Positions 26,807 through 36,189 are shown, counted from the stretch's first letter. The stretch is 64,000 nt of DNA from Sterolibacterium sp. (GCA_028713555.1 JAQTOA010000002.1:124001-188000), one strand, 5' to 3'. Numbers and translations are program-made. Notes: generated by a model not told the origin, from the sequence alone.

Positions 26807-27403
26807 TTACATGTTGCTTTCGGCCGTCAGCATGCGCTCGACATAGCGGGCGATCAGATCGACTTCGAGGTTCACGCGGCTGCCGGGTTTGAGACGCTTG
26901 AAGGTGGTCGCTTCCACGGTATGCGGGATCAGGTTGATGGAAAACTCGGCACCCTTGACCGTGTTGGTGGTCAGGCTCACGCCGTCCACGCAGATCGAAC
27001 CCTTGCGCGCGATGTATTTAGCCAGCGCTTGGGGGGCGCGGATCACCAGCTCATGCGATTCGCCGATCGGCTCGAACTTGAGCACCTCACCGACGCCGTC
27101 GACGTGACCCGAAACCAGGTGGCCGCCCAGTCGGTCGGACAAGCACAGAGCCTTTTCCAGGTTGAGTTCGGATTGACCATCCAGACCAACAGTGCAATCG
27201 AGAGTTTCGCGCGAGACATCCACGCTGAAGCAGTTCTTGTCGCGCGCGATGACCGTCAGGCAGACACCGCTACAGGCAATCGAGTCGCCCAGAGAGACGT
27301 CGCCGAGATCCAGAGTGCCTGCGTCGATGACCAGGCTGACGCCCTTTTCGCGTTGCTCGACGCGGACTATTTTGCCGGTGGCTGCGATGATGCCAGAGAA
27401 CAT
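26807..27403 (-). CDS. ribE: Riboflavin synthase
   Basis: A 198-residue protein with two similar barrels, each with the lumazine-binding pattern: MFSGIIAATGKIV with SIACSGVCLTV in the first and GHLVSGHVDGVGEV with ICVDGVSLTTN in the second. It converts two lumazine molecules into riboflavin and the pyrimidine intermediate. The ORF track frame extends to 27658, but the MFSGI start at 27403 is the conserved one. The longer reading is a shadow of dsbD. ribD, often next door, is absent. Confidence 0.95.
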   Translation of the reverse strand: MFSGIIAATGKIVRVEQREKGVSLVIDAGTLDLGDVSLGDSIACSGVCLTVIARDKNCFSVDVSRETLDCTVGLDGQSELNLEKALCLSDRLGGHLVSGHVDGVGEVLKFEPIGESHELVIRAPQALAKYIARKGSICVDGVSLTTNTVKGAEFSINLIPHTVEATTFKRLKPGSRVNLEVDLIARYVERMLTAESNM

Positions 27404-27440
27404 GATGGGTTTATCCGTGAAAATCCGTAATTGTAGGCGA

Positions 27441-29276
27441 TCAGCGGCGGGCCAGGGCCTTGTCCAGCACGTTGCCGAAGCTTGCCGCTTCCTGGAAGCC
27501 GACGACGCGCAAGTCCTGGGCTTCCGTCCCGGCGGTGTCAAAGAAAATGATCCCGGGCGGGCCGAACAGCCCGAAACGCTTGAGCAGGGCCTGGTCGTCG
27601 GCGCTGTTGGCGGTGACGTCGGCCTTGAGCAGCAGCATCTTGTCCAGGCGTGCGACAACCGCCGGATCGCTGAAAGTCAAACGTTCCATCTCCTTGCAGG
27701 AGACGCACCAGTCGGCGTAGAAATCCAGCATCACCGGCTTGGCTGGATTTTTCAGCCGGGCATCCAGTTCCGCCAGCGTCTTGACCGCTTCGAATCTCGG
27801 GCCGCGCACTTCGCTGCCGGCAATCGCGCCACGCAAGAAGCCGAGCGGTTGCAAGGGGTCGCGGCTGCCGCCGAGCGCGCCGAGCAACAGCGCGGCGCCT
27901 AGCAGCAGCGCCACTACGCCGAGTCCCTTGCCGAACTTGTGCCAGCCGTGGGCATGCGGCGGCAGCGGATCGAGGGCATGCAGGTAGATCGAGGAAAAAA
28001 TCAGCAAAGCCGCCCAGGCCAGCATTTGCGCCAGCACCGGAATGACCGGGGAAACCAGCCAGATGGCCAGGGCCAGCAGCAGCACACCGAAGAATTGTCT
28101 GATCGCTTCCATCCATGGCCCAGGCTTGGGAAGCAGGTGGCGTGCCGAAGTGCCAATCAAGATCAGGGGCAGGCCCATGCCCAGCGCCATGACAAACAGC
28201 GCACCGCCGCCCAGTGCCGCATCCCCGGTTTTGGCGATGTACAACAGGGCGCCGGCCAGCGGCGCGGCGACGCAGGGGCCGACGATGACGGCCGACAGCG
28301 CCCCCATCGCCGCCACGCCATGCAGGCTTCCGCCCTGCTGACGATTGGCCTCGTCGGAAAGCTTGGATTGCAGGGCGGTGGGCAGTTGCAATTCGTAGAA
28401 GCCGAACATCGACAAGGACAGCGCCACAAAGATCAGGGCAAAGCCGCCCAATACCCAGGCGTTTTGCAGGGCGCTGGAGAGCAAGGTGCCGGACAGGCCG
28501 GCGGCGACGCCGAAGGCGGCATAGGTCAGCGCCATGCCGAGGACATAGGTCAGCGAAAGTACGAATGCCCGCGCCTTGCTGATGTCATGGCCATGGCCGA
28601 CGATGATGCCGGACAGGATCGGCACCATCGGCAGCATGCAGGGTGTGAAGGCCAGTGCCAGGCCCGAGCCGAAGAAGAACAGCAGAATGGTCAACATCCC
28701 GGCGTTCTTCAGCAGAAGGGCGATTCTTGACGTCTCATCGCTCCCTCTCGTCTCGGCCGAAGACGCTGAAAAAGCCGAAGGAAATATCATCGGTAAAGTG
28801 GAACTCGGCGGCGTTAGGGCGCTGCTTGCAGGCAGCATCATGACCACCGCCTGTTGCGGAAGCGGCGGATAGCAGATACCCAAATCGGCACAACCCTGCG
28901 AACTAACTTTCAAGGTGAGCGAAGTTCCGGCAGTATCGATCCTGCCCGGAGCTTCAAGGGGGATCAGTATGCTTACCTCCTTGCGGTAGGTCTCGACCTT
29001 GCCGAAAATCTCATCCTCCTTGATCTTGCCTGACGGATACTGCGGAGCACCGAGCTTGACTTCGTTGGCGCCGGCGGCAGCAGCGAACTTGAACTTGTCG
29101 CGATAAAGGTAATAGCCGTCGGCGATCTGCCAGTGAGCCTCGATGGTCTTGCTGTCGATCGCCCTGGCGGAAAACTTGAATGCCAGTTCTGGGTTGAGCG
29201 GTTCCTCGGCGCCACTAGCAAGGTTGGCGGCGAAGAACAGCAGGAGTAGCAGCAGGCGTGTCAGCATGAGGGACAA
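27441..29276 (-). CDS. dsbD: Thiol:disulfide interchange protein DsbD
   Basis: A 611-residue protein. A signal peptide is followed by a periplasmic N-terminal domain with the redox pair in SSQGCADLGICYPP near residues 130-145. Eight hydrophobic segments follow (the first carries ALAFTPCMLPMVPILSG and a later one has GPCVAAPLAGALLYIAK, the two membrane cysteines), then a thioredoxin-like C-terminal domain with YADWCVSCKEMERL. DsbD carries electrons from cytoplasmic thioredoxin to periplasmic DsbC, DsbG and cytochrome c maturation. All six cysteines are present. cutA is 12 bases upstream, the common cutA-dsbD pair. Confidence 0.95.
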   Translation of the reverse strand: MSLMLTRLLLLLLFFAANLASGAEEPLNPELAFKFSARAIDSKTIEAHWQIADGYYLYRDKFKFAAAAGANEVKLGAPQYPSGKIKEDEIFGKVETYRKEVSILIPLEAPGRIDTAGTSLTLKVSSQGCADLGICYPPLPQQAVVMMLPASSALTPPSSTLPMIFPSAFSASSAETRGSDETSRIALLLKNAGMLTILLFFFGSGLALAFTPCMLPMVPILSGIIVGHGHDISKARAFVLSLTYVLGMALTYAAFGVAAGLSGTLLSSALQNAWVLGGFALIFVALSLSMFGFYELQLPTALQSKLSDEANRQQGGSLHGVAAMGALSAVIVGPCVAAPLAGALLYIAKTGDAALGGGALFVMALGMGLPLILIGTSARHLLPKPGPWMEAIRQFFGVLLLALAIWLVSPVIPVLAQMLAWAALLIFSSIYLHALDPLPPHAHGWHKFGKGLGVVALLLGAALLLGALGGSRDPLQPLGFLRGAIAGSEVRGPRFEAVKTLAELDARLKNPAKPVMLDFYADWCVSCKEMERLTFSDPAVVARLDKMLLLKADVTANSADDQALLKRFGLFGPPGIIFFDTAGTEAQDLRVVGFQEAASFGNVLDKALARR

Positions 29277-29288
29277 AAGGTAGGAGAG

Positions 29289-29603
29289 TCAGGACGTTTG
29301 CGCAACCACCCAGGCGAGATAGTCGGGCAAGCCGCGTTCGATTGGGACAGCGACGATTTCAGGAAGTTCGTAGGGGTGATGGGCAACGATTGCCGCCTCG
29401 AGCTCGGCGTAGCGCTCGCCCCGGGTTTTGATCAACAGGGGAACTTCGGGCGTATCCTCGATCTTGCCTTGCCAGCGATACACCGAGCGGCAGGGCGCCA
29501 GGATATTCACGCAGGCCGCCAATTCCTGTTCGACCAGCAGGGTGGCAAGTTTGTGGGCGCTTTCGGCGTCGGGCAGGTTGGTGATGACAAGCAATAGTGA
29601 CAT
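29289..29603 (-). CDS. cutA: Divalent cation tolerance protein CutA
   Basis: A 104-residue CutA1 protein beginning MSLLLVITNLPDAESAHKLATLLVEQELAACVNIL, with YRWQGKIEDTPEVPLLIKT and HPYELPEIVAVPIERGLPDYLAWV. It is a small trimeric protein linked with copper tolerance; its exact role is unsettled. The ORF track starts at 29777, but residues before MSLLLV do not belong to the family. It precedes dsbD in one transcription unit. Confidence 0.94.
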   Translation of the reverse strand: MSLLLVITNLPDAESAHKLATLLVEQELAACVNILAPCRSVYRWQGKIEDTPEVPLLIKTRGERYAELEAAIVAHHPYELPEIVAVPIERGLPDYLAWVVAQTS

Positions 29604-29720
29604 GCCGCCAATTTTACCCCGCTTGGGGGCGCAGCCCGCCTTGTTTGAGTGATAAGGGGGTTTCACCCCGGTTTTCCACACAGTTGCACAGATCGAAACG
29701 GTCGATAATGGGAGAAAATC

Positions 29721-31019
29721 GTGAGTGCGCCCGTCTGGAGTGAATCTTTGGCTCAACCGCAACAGGATTCCGAACAAAACCGGTTATCCCAGTCGCTAAC
29801 GGCAACGGGCGGAACCAGCACGGCTGCAGATGCGCGGGCGATTGCCGAGGCACAATCGGAAATTCAGGCTGAGCAGGCCGCCCTGGCACAAGCCCAGCAG
29901 CGGGAAGGGGCGGAACGCAATCTTACCTTGCAGTTTGCCAGCCGGGCCGAAGCGGAACGCGCGGCGGAAGCCGCGATCATCGAACGCATTGCCGCCGAGG
30001 GACGGCTTGCCATCGAAGCGCGGCGGCGTGGCAAAGCCGAGGCAGAGGCAAGACTGGCCGCGGAAGCGCGCCTGGAGACCGAGCGCCGCCTGGAGCAGAC
30101 GGCACGGGAGCGGCAAGCCAGCGAAAGCGAGGCGGCGACGCAGGCGGAAGCCCGCGAGCAGGCCGAGACGGAGAGCGTCGTCAGTGCCCGGCGCCGCGCC
30201 CAAGCCGATGCTTCCGCCATTGAGGCCGCCCAGCGGCGCACCGAGGCTGATCAGCGCAGGCAGCAACAAGCCGCGGCCCGGGTCATCGCCGAAGCCGAGG
30301 CGGAGCGTCTCGCCCGCGAGCGCATCGAGGCGGACGCTGTCGCTCTGGAAGCCTTCCGTTTGCGCGAGCAGAGTGAGAACGAAGCCAAGGCATTGGCGGA
30401 CATCCGCACGCGAGCCGACCAGATTCTGGAAACCCAGGCACATAATCTGGTTGCTGCCGAGCGGGCGGCCACGGCAGCAGCAGCGGCAAGAATCGATGCC
30501 GACAACCAGGCAACGAAAAAGGCACGCGACAAGCAGACGGCCGAGACTGAAGCACACCGCTGCAGCAAGGAAAGGCTAGAGGCAGAGCAACAGGCGGAAA
30601 CAGCCGCACAGGACCGCCAGACAGCCGTGGCGGAACTACAAGTGGAAACCACGGCGAGTCGCGCAGCGGCGAAACAGCTGGCTGCCACGCGCCGGGCGCG
30701 GCTCAAGCTGGAGTGGTCGGTACTGCGCGGCAGTCTGCGTCTCATGGGCTGGCGCCTGGTTGGGGGACTCAGCCTTGCCTTGCTATTGATTGGAATCGTT
30801 ATCGGCGTATGGGGGCGTAGTGCCGTCGGGAATTCCGCAAATTATTCGGTCGGATTAAATGGCAAGGGGGCGCTGGACAGCCTGTCTACCATGATCGGTT
30901 TCGTCCCGAATAGCGGTGAAAGTCCACGCTTGTCGCGAATCTCGTTGCGGCTGCGCCTGGACAGGGACATCGAGACTTTCGGCCGCAGAGTTGACCGTCT
31001 GCCGGGCAAACACGACTGA
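29721..31019 (+). CDS. Long alanine-rich coiled-coil protein with one C-terminal membrane anchor
   Basis: A 432-residue protein starting at GTG 29721 behind GGAGAA. Residues about 30-340 are almost entirely a coiled coil of Ala, Glu, Arg and Gln repeats, reminiscent of TolA or cytoskeletal rods (EAEARLAAEARLETERRLEQ). A single hydrophobic helix follows near residues 343-365 (LVGGLSLALLLIGIVIGVWG). About 65 residues then remain, probably periplasmic. I know no family for it. The stop is directly followed by the flippase start, so it opens the polysaccharide operon. It may be an inner-membrane scaffold or a length-setting partner of the export machinery (inference). The low-complexity coil makes sequence homology unreliable. 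Confidence 0.6.
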   Translation: MSAPVWSESLAQPQQDSEQNRLSQSLTATGGTSTAADARAIAEAQSEIQAEQAALAQAQQREGAERNLTLQFASRAEAERAAEAAIIERIAAEGRLAIEARRRGKAEAEARLAAEARLETERRLEQTARERQASESEAATQAEAREQAETESVVSARRRAQADASAIEAAQRRTEADQRRQQQAAARVIAEAEAERLARERIEADAVALEAFRLREQSENEAKALADIRTRADQILETQAHNLVAAERAATAAAAARIDADNQATKKARDKQTAETEAHRCSKERLEAEQQAETAAQDRQTAVAELQVETTASRAAAKQLAATRRARLKLEWSVLRGSLRLMGWRLVGGLSLALLLIGIVIGVWGRSAVGNSANYSVGLNGKGALDSLSTMIGFVPNSGESPRLSRISLRLRLDRDIETFGRRVDRLPGKHD

Positions 31020-32354
31020 ATGAATGCCTCTTGGCTAAAGTACTTACCCGGTTTTCTCCGCGAGAAACTCCAAGGGCGCCATCAACTGCAAGCCGTCCTC
31101 GGCAACAGCGGCTGGTTGTTCGCCGACAAGGCCGTGCGCATGGGCGGTGGTCTTCTGCTTACCATCTGGATTGCGCGCTACCTTGGCCCCGTCAGCTTCG
31201 GCCAGCTCAGTTACGCCATCGCCTTTGTCGCCCTGTTCGGCGCCATCGCCACCTTGGGGATGGATGGCCTAGTCGTGCGGGAACTGGTGCGCGAACCCGA
31301 AAATACGGATGAAATTCTCGGTTCAGCCTTCGGCCTCAGGCTGATCGGCAGTTGCCTCGCCGTACTGGTCGCGGTGCTTGGCGTCTGCCTGGTACGTCCG
31401 GGCGAAGCCGCGGCGCAGGCCTTGGTAGCTATCGTCGCGGTCGGTACGCTGTTTCAGGCAGTCGACATCGTCGATCTCTGGTTCCAGTCGCGCGTTCAAT
31501 CGCGATTCACGGTCATAGCGCGCAATTTGGCTTTTATCGCCATGCTGCTGATCCGGGTGGCGCTGATCCTGACCCAGGCCAGCGTGGCGGCTTTTGCCTG
31601 GGCCGCCAGCGCCGAGCTGGCCTTAGCGGCGCTGGCACTGGCGGTAAGCTTCCATTTTCAGGGCAGGGCATGGGCGGCTCTGCGGCCGCGCCTGGCGCGC
31701 ATGCGCGCCCTGTTCTCGGAAGCCTGGCCGCTGCTGGTGGCGAGCCTGGCGGTATTGGTCTATATGCGTATCGACCAGGTGATGCTGGCGGCCATGCTGG
31801 GCGAACGCGAAGTCGGACTGTATGCCGCCGCAGTGCGACTGTCAGAGATGTGGTATGTGATTCCCACTGTCCTCGTCAGTTCGGTGATGCCCTCCCTGAC
31901 CGAAGCCCGTGCCCGCTCAGAAGAACTGTACTACCAACGACTTCAGAGGCTATTCAACCTGCTTGCGCGCGCCGCTTACCTGGTGGCGATTCCTGTCTCG
32001 CTCTGCGCCGGTCCGCTGATGCGCCTGCTCTATGGCGAATCTTATGCTGCCGCCGGCACCGTGCTGGCCGTGCACGTGTGGACGGTAGTTTTCGTTTTCG
32101 TCGGTGTCGCCTATTCGCCCTGGATCATCAACGAACGCCGCTCGCATTACTTGATGCTGCAGACTTCGTCAGGCGCTTGCTTCAACGTGCTGCTCAACCT
32201 GTGGCTGATCCCCAGCCATGGCGCCGTCGGCTGCGCCATCGCCGCGGTCCTGGCGCAGGCGCTGGCGGTATGGCTGGCGAACAGCCTGTTCGCGCCAACA
32301 CGGCGCATCTTTCGCATGCAGGCCAAGGCCCTGCTTGGGGGATTGACGACATGA
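31020..32354 (+). CDS. Wzx-type polysaccharide flippase
   Basis: A 444-residue integral membrane protein with about twelve hydrophobic segments. The N-terminus has GWLFADKAVRMGGGLLLTIWIARYLGPVSFGQLSYAIAF, the usual opening of oligosaccharide flippases, and a MIRIDQ-like VYMRIDQVMLAAMLGEREVGLYAAAVRLSEMWY in the middle. It likely moves undecaprenyl-linked repeat units across the inner membrane. It starts one base after the upstream stop and overlaps the methyltransferase gene by four bases. Confidence 0.88.
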   Translation: MNASWLKYLPGFLREKLQGRHQLQAVLGNSGWLFADKAVRMGGGLLLTIWIARYLGPVSFGQLSYAIAFVALFGAIATLGMDGLVVRELVREPENTDEILGSAFGLRLIGSCLAVLVAVLGVCLVRPGEAAAQALVAIVAVGTLFQAVDIVDLWFQSRVQSRFTVIARNLAFIAMLLIRVALILTQASVAAFAWAASAELALAALALAVSFHFQGRAWAALRPRLARMRALFSEAWPLLVASLAVLVYMRIDQVMLAAMLGEREVGLYAAAVRLSEMWYVIPTVLVSSVMPSLTEARARSEELYYQRLQRLFNLLARAAYLVAIPVSLCAGPLMRLLYGESYAAAGTVLAVHVWTVVFVFVGVAYSPWIINERRSHYLMLQTSSGACFNVLLNLWLIPSHGAVGCAIAAVLAQALAVWLANSLFAPTRRIFRMQAKALLGGLTT

Positions 32355-33139
32355 AATCTTGTCCGATCTGCACGTCGAGGATGACAGAGGCTTTTAAGGC
32401 CACGGTCCTGCGTAAGTATGACGTCGTCTACTTTCGTTGTTCCGAATGCGGCTTGTTGCAGACGGAAGATGCCTACTGGCTTGACGAAGCCTATGCGGAT
32501 CCCATCGCCGCCGCCGACACCGGCCTGATCCAAAGAAACCTGAGCATAGCGGCCAAACTCTCGGCATTGCTCTATTTCTGTTGCGAACCGAAAGGCGCTT
32601 ATCTCGATGTGGCTGGCGGATACGGAATGCTGGTACGCCTGATGCGCGATATCGGTTTCGACTTCTATTGGGAAGACAAGCACTGCGAGAACCTTCTGGC
32701 CCGCGGTTTCGAGTCGGACAAGGCCGGCCGGAAATATTCGGCCCTGAGTGCTTTCGAAGTGCTGGAGCATGTCCATGATCCAGCCGCTTTTGTTTCCGAA
32801 CTGATGGCATACCATGGGGTTCGCACCCTGATCTTTTCCACCCAGACCTACGCTGACGATGTGCCTCCCAAAGATTGGTGGTATTACGCCTTCGAAACCG
32901 GTCAGCACATTTCCTTCTACCAGCCGGGGACTTTGGCGAGGGTGGCAACGCGGCTTGGGCTGGGCTTTCTTTCGGCTAACGGTTTGCATATTTTTACCGA
33001 TCGGACCGAGCGTTTCCACCATCTCAGGCTTCTGACCGGAAGCCTGGCGTACCCTGCCGCCGTTTACGCACGGTTCAGGCTGGGGTCCAGGATCATGACG
33101 GATCACACCATGCTGATGCGCACGGCAGGGCGAAAATAG
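32351..33139 (+). CDS. Zinc-finger SAM-dependent methyltransferase of the polysaccharide locus
   Basis: A 262-residue protein. The start has two Cys pairs (CPICTSRM and CSECGLLQ) forming a small zinc ribbon, followed by a class I methyltransferase core with YLDVAGGYGMLVRLMRD as motif I and SAFEVLEHVHDPAAFVSEL as a typical Methyltransf_23 element. The ORF track frame begins at 31352, but the first third is a shadow of the flippase. ATG 32351 overlaps the flippase stop as ATGA. It likely methylates a sugar or lipid-linked precursor; the substrate is unknown. Confidence 0.83.
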   Translation: MKSCPICTSRMTEAFKATVLRKYDVVYFRCSECGLLQTEDAYWLDEAYADPIAAADTGLIQRNLSIAAKLSALLYFCCEPKGAYLDVAGGYGMLVRLMRDIGFDFYWEDKHCENLLARGFESDKAGRKYSALSAFEVLEHVHDPAAFVSELMAYHGVRTLIFSTQTYADDVPPKDWWYYAFETGQHISFYQPGTLARVATRLGLGFLSANGLHIFTDRTERFHHLRLLTGSLAYPAAVYARFRLGSRIMTDHTMLMRTAGRK

Positions 33140-33141
33140 GC

Positions 33142-34248
33142 ATGCGCATCGCCTTCGATCATCAGATATTCGGCTGGCAGAAGTATGGCGGCATTTCACG
33201 CTATTTCTATGAACTCGCCAGAGAGCTGGCGACGACCTGCGGGCAGGAGGTCGCGGTGTTTGCGCCGCTTTACGTCAATCGCTATCTGGCCGGAGCGCCA
33301 GACGAACTTCGCGTACTCGGCATACCGGTCCCCTGCTTGCCGAAATCGGGTCGCTTCTATCGTTTTGCCAATTCGTTGCTCGTCGCTCCGTTGCTGAAGC
33401 GCTTTCGGCCCGATATCGTGCATGAAAGCTACTATGCCTCGAAGGGTTTGGCGCCCAAGGACGCCAAGGTCGTCTTGACGGTATTCGACATGATCCACGA
33501 GCGTTTCAAGGAAAGCTTCTCCGCCTTCGATCCGGTCAGCCGTGAGAAGACTTTAGCGGTTCAACGCGCCGACCATGTAATCTGCATTTCGGAGCAGACG
33601 CGGAGCGATCTCGTCGAATTGCTCGACGTCGACCCCGCCAGGACTTCAGTGGTACATCTCGGTTTTTCCCTGACCAACCCGGCGGGTTGCCGGGAGACCA
33701 AGATCGAACTACGGCGACCCTTCCTGCTTTATGTCGGCAAACGGGGAGGGTACAAGAATTTCGAAGCGCTATTGCATGCCATTGCGGCATCGCCTCAGTT
33801 AAGTGCGGAATTTAGCTTGGTCTGTTTCGGTGGCGGCAAACTGACGGCCAAGGAGATGGAACTGATGCGTCGCCTCGGAATCCCCCCGGACCGAATAGTC
33901 CAGATTCCCGGCGGCGACGCCGTTCTGGCAGGTTTGTATCGATCCGCCAATGCCCTGGTTTTCCCTTCCCTCTATGAAGGCTTTGGAATACCGCCACTCG
34001 AGGCCATGAGCTTCGATTGCCCGGTGATTTGCAGTGGGGTCAGTTCCATTCCGGAAGTAGTGGGAGATGCCGCGGAAATGTTCGATCCCCACGAGCCGGA
34101 CGCCATGCGCATGGCCATCGAACATGTCGTCGGCGATGAGTCCTTGCGCCAGTCACTGGTGGCGCGCGGACGAAAACGAATCGAAACTTTCTCCTGGCAA
34201 CGTTGCGCCCAAGAAACCCTGGCGGTCTACAGCCATCTTCTGGGATAA
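33142..34248 (+). CDS. Glycosyltransferase, GT4 family
   Basis: A 368-residue GT-B type enzyme. The N-terminal domain has the donor-independent FDHQIFGWQKYGGISRYFYELAREL. The C-terminal domain carries the GT4 features LLYVGKRGGYKNFEALLHAI, VFPSLYEGFGIPPLEAMSFDCPVICS and VGDAAEMFDPHEP. It should transfer a nucleotide-sugar unit in repeat-unit assembly. It begins three bases after the methyltransferase gene. A 117-base noncoding gap follows. Confidence 0.9.
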   Translation: MRIAFDHQIFGWQKYGGISRYFYELARELATTCGQEVAVFAPLYVNRYLAGAPDELRVLGIPVPCLPKSGRFYRFANSLLVAPLLKRFRPDIVHESYYASKGLAPKDAKVVLTVFDMIHERFKESFSAFDPVSREKTLAVQRADHVICISEQTRSDLVELLDVDPARTSVVHLGFSLTNPAGCRETKIELRRPFLLYVGKRGGYKNFEALLHAIAASPQLSAEFSLVCFGGGKLTAKEMELMRRLGIPPDRIVQIPGGDAVLAGLYRSANALVFPSLYEGFGIPPLEAMSFDCPVICSGVSSIPEVVGDAAEMFDPHEPDAMRMAIEHVVGDESLRQSLVARGRKRIETFSWQRCAQETLAVYSHLLG

Positions 34249-34365
34249 AGATGGTTGGTGGCGGTCGTTTGGGATGGCGCGATGGCCGTTCGAGATTAGA
34301 ATGGCGACGGGTTATCACCGATCCGATCTGCATGGCAGGGTACGTCGATTCAAGGGAGCGAAAGC

Positions 34366-35157
34366 ATAAAGATTTCAGTGATTACAGTCTGCTTCAATAG
34401 CCAAGCAACCATCGAAGACACCCTCAAATCCGTGGCCACTCAGACCTATGCGGATGTCGAGCATATCATCGTCGACGGTGGATCATCGGACGACACGATG
34501 GCCATCGTTAACAGCCACCGTGGGCATCTCGCCAGCGTTATCTCCGAACCCGACCGTGGCGTCTACGACGCCATGAACAAGGGTATCGCGCTGTCATCGG
34601 GCGATGTGGTCGGGTTTTTAAATGCCGACGACATCTATGCCGATCCAACTTCGCTGGAGTCTGTCGCACAAGCGTTCGAGGCGCCCGGGGTTGAGGCCTG
34701 TTATGCCGATCTGGTGTATGTCGATAAACAGGATATGAGCAAGATCGTGCGATATTGGCAGTCAAAGGAATATCGCTATGGAATGTGCAGAACAGGCTGG
34801 ATGCCGGCGCACCCGACTTTCTTTGTGCGGCGGCATGTTTACGAAAAATTCGGAACGTTCGACTTGCAATACAGATTGCAGTCCGACTTCGAGCTGACCA
34901 TGCGCTTGCTTGAAGTGCATAGAATCAAGTCGGTTTATATTCCGCGCATCCTGGTGAAAATGCGTACGGGAGGCATGTCCAACAATAGTTATTCGAACGT
35001 TCTCGAAGGCAACCTTGAAGCCTATCGGGCGTGCCAGAAACACGGCATGGGAGTTACACCGCTGTTTATTCTCCGCAAGATATGTTCTCGTCTGCCGCAG
35101 TTTTTCGCCAGACCGCCGATTTCGCAGAAGAAGGATCTGGAGCAGAAGGATGTCTGA
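34366..35157 (+). CDS. Glycosyltransferase, GT2 family, with probable ATA start
   Basis: A GT-A type enzyme with ITVCFNSQATIEDTLKSVATQTY, VDGGSSDDTM, and the metal-binding motif LNADDIYAD, followed by a C-terminal FELTMRLLEVHRI section. The ORF track begins at GTG 34378. However, in the same frame the codons ATA AAG ATT TCA precede it, giving the usual family N-terminus (K-I-S-V-I-T-V). AAGGGAG lies seven bases before the ATA at 34366 but 19 bases before the GTG. No ATG is available in frame after the nearest upstream stop (34297-34299). I therefore annotate the ATA start, about 263 residues. A sequencing or replication error in an ATG is the main alternative. Confidence 0.82.
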   Translation: MKISVITVCFNSQATIEDTLKSVATQTYADVEHIIVDGGSSDDTMAIVNSHRGHLASVISEPDRGVYDAMNKGIALSSGDVVGFLNADDIYADPTSLESVAQAFEAPGVEACYADLVYVDKQDMSKIVRYWQSKEYRYGMCRTGWMPAHPTFFVRRHVYEKFGTFDLQYRLQSDFELTMRLLEVHRIKSVYIPRILVKMRTGGMSNNSYSNVLEGNLEAYRACQKHGMGVTPLFILRKICSRLPQFFARPPISQKKDLEQKDV

Positions 35158-35187
35158 GAAATTAATCGGCTATCGGTCCGCATCCTG

Positions 35188-36189
35188 ATGATGCCGGTCA
35201 TGAGCTTGACCACCGAAGCCTTATCAACCTTGCCGTTTTGGACGACGGCACTCGGCCTCTATGCGCTGTTGCGCTCTGGCGGCGCTTGGCGTTTGGCGAT
35301 CGATAAGCCAAACCAACGTTCACTTCATGTCCGGCCAACCCCAAGGGTGGGTGGCGTAGTGCTGGTACCGGCATTTCTGACGGTGTGGATCGTGGCTTCC
35401 CTAGCCGATACCCTGTTGGTATTGCTGGTAGCAGGCCTTTGCGCAATGTCCTTCTTCGATGACCGGGCGGGCATCAGCATCATTCTGCGTTTTGGCGGCC
35501 ACCTCGCCGTGGCGGTCATGTTTGTGCTCTTTGGACTCGACATGGGTCATTTATTCTGGAGCGCGATAGCGATCCTGGCGCTAGTCTGGCTGACCAACCT
35601 TTATAATTTCATGGACGGATCAGATGGATTAGCCGGGGGTATGGCTCTGTTAGGCTTCTCTGCTTATGCCTGGGTTGCCGCTTCGCTTGACATGGAGTTG
35701 TCCTGCGCTTGCTGGTCCGTGGCTGCCGCTGCGGGCGGCTTCCTGCTGTTCAATTTCCCTCCTGCGAAAGTGTTTATGGGTGACGCCGGTTCGATTCCGC
35801 TTGGCTTTCTTGCTGCTGCATTCGGAATGCTCGGCTGGCAGAGAGGAATCTGGCCGGCGTGGTTTCCAGTCTTGGTCTTTTCACCTTTCGTGGTAGATGC
35901 CAGCGTTACCCTGCTGCGCCGAATCCTGCGCCAGGAACGTTTCTGGCAAGCCCATCGCGAGCATTATTACCAACGCTTGATCAGGATGGGGTGGGGGCAT
36001 CGGCGCACCGCCTGGTCGGAATATATGCTGATGGCGGGAGTAACAGCGAGTGCAGTGGCAGGACTGCGCCTGGGGACGCAGGCGCAGATGTCGATTTTGA
36101 TCGGCTGGACGATGATTTATGCAGGCATGATGTTGGCCATAGATGTCCTTTGGAGGCGTTTCATGCATTCCCCGGGTGAGGGTGCCTGA
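35188..36189 (+). CDS. Polyprenyl-phosphate sugar-1-phosphate transferase (WecA/MraY-type, GT4 membrane family)
   Basis: A 333-residue protein with about ten hydrophobic segments. Diagnostic motifs are DKPNQRSLHVRPTPRVGG near the start, LTNLYNFMDGSDGLAGG in the middle and KVFMGDAGSIPLGFL later. These are the Mg-binding and catalytic acidic residues of WecA, WbpL and MraY enzymes, which put the first sugar phosphate on undecaprenyl phosphate. It overlaps the next gene, WbpM-like, by one base. This pairing of a WbpL-type initiator and a WbpM-type dehydratase is known from Pseudomonas B-band loci. Confidence 0.92.
   Translation: MMPVMSLTTEALSTLPFWTTALGLYALLRSGGAWRLAIDKPNQRSLHVRPTPRVGGVVLVPAFLTVWIVASLADTLLVLLVAGLCAMSFFDDRAGISIILRFGGHLAVAVMFVLFGLDMGHLFWSAIAILALVWLTNLYNFMDGSDGLAGGMALLGFSAYAWVAASLDMELSCACWSVAAAAGGFLLFNFPPAKVFMGDAGSIPLGFLAAAFGMLGWQRGIWPAWFPVLVFSPFVVDASVTLLRRILRQERFWQAHREHYYQRLIRMGWGHRRTAWSEYMLMAGVTASAVAGLRLGTQAQMSILIGWTMIYAGMMLAIDVLWRRFMHSPGEGA

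Noticed and set aside
30283-30745. Minus-strand ORFs opposite the coiled-coil gene
   Set aside because: Ala- and Arg-rich antisense readings of a repetitive GC-rich gene.
31352-32350. N-terminal extension of the methyltransferase ORF
   Set aside because: Out-of-frame reading of the flippase gene; the zinc-ribbon start at 32351 is convincing.
32147-33199. 350-residue minus-strand ORF across flippase and methyltransferase genes
   Set aside because: Shadow frame opposite two genes with clear motifs and tight operon spacing.
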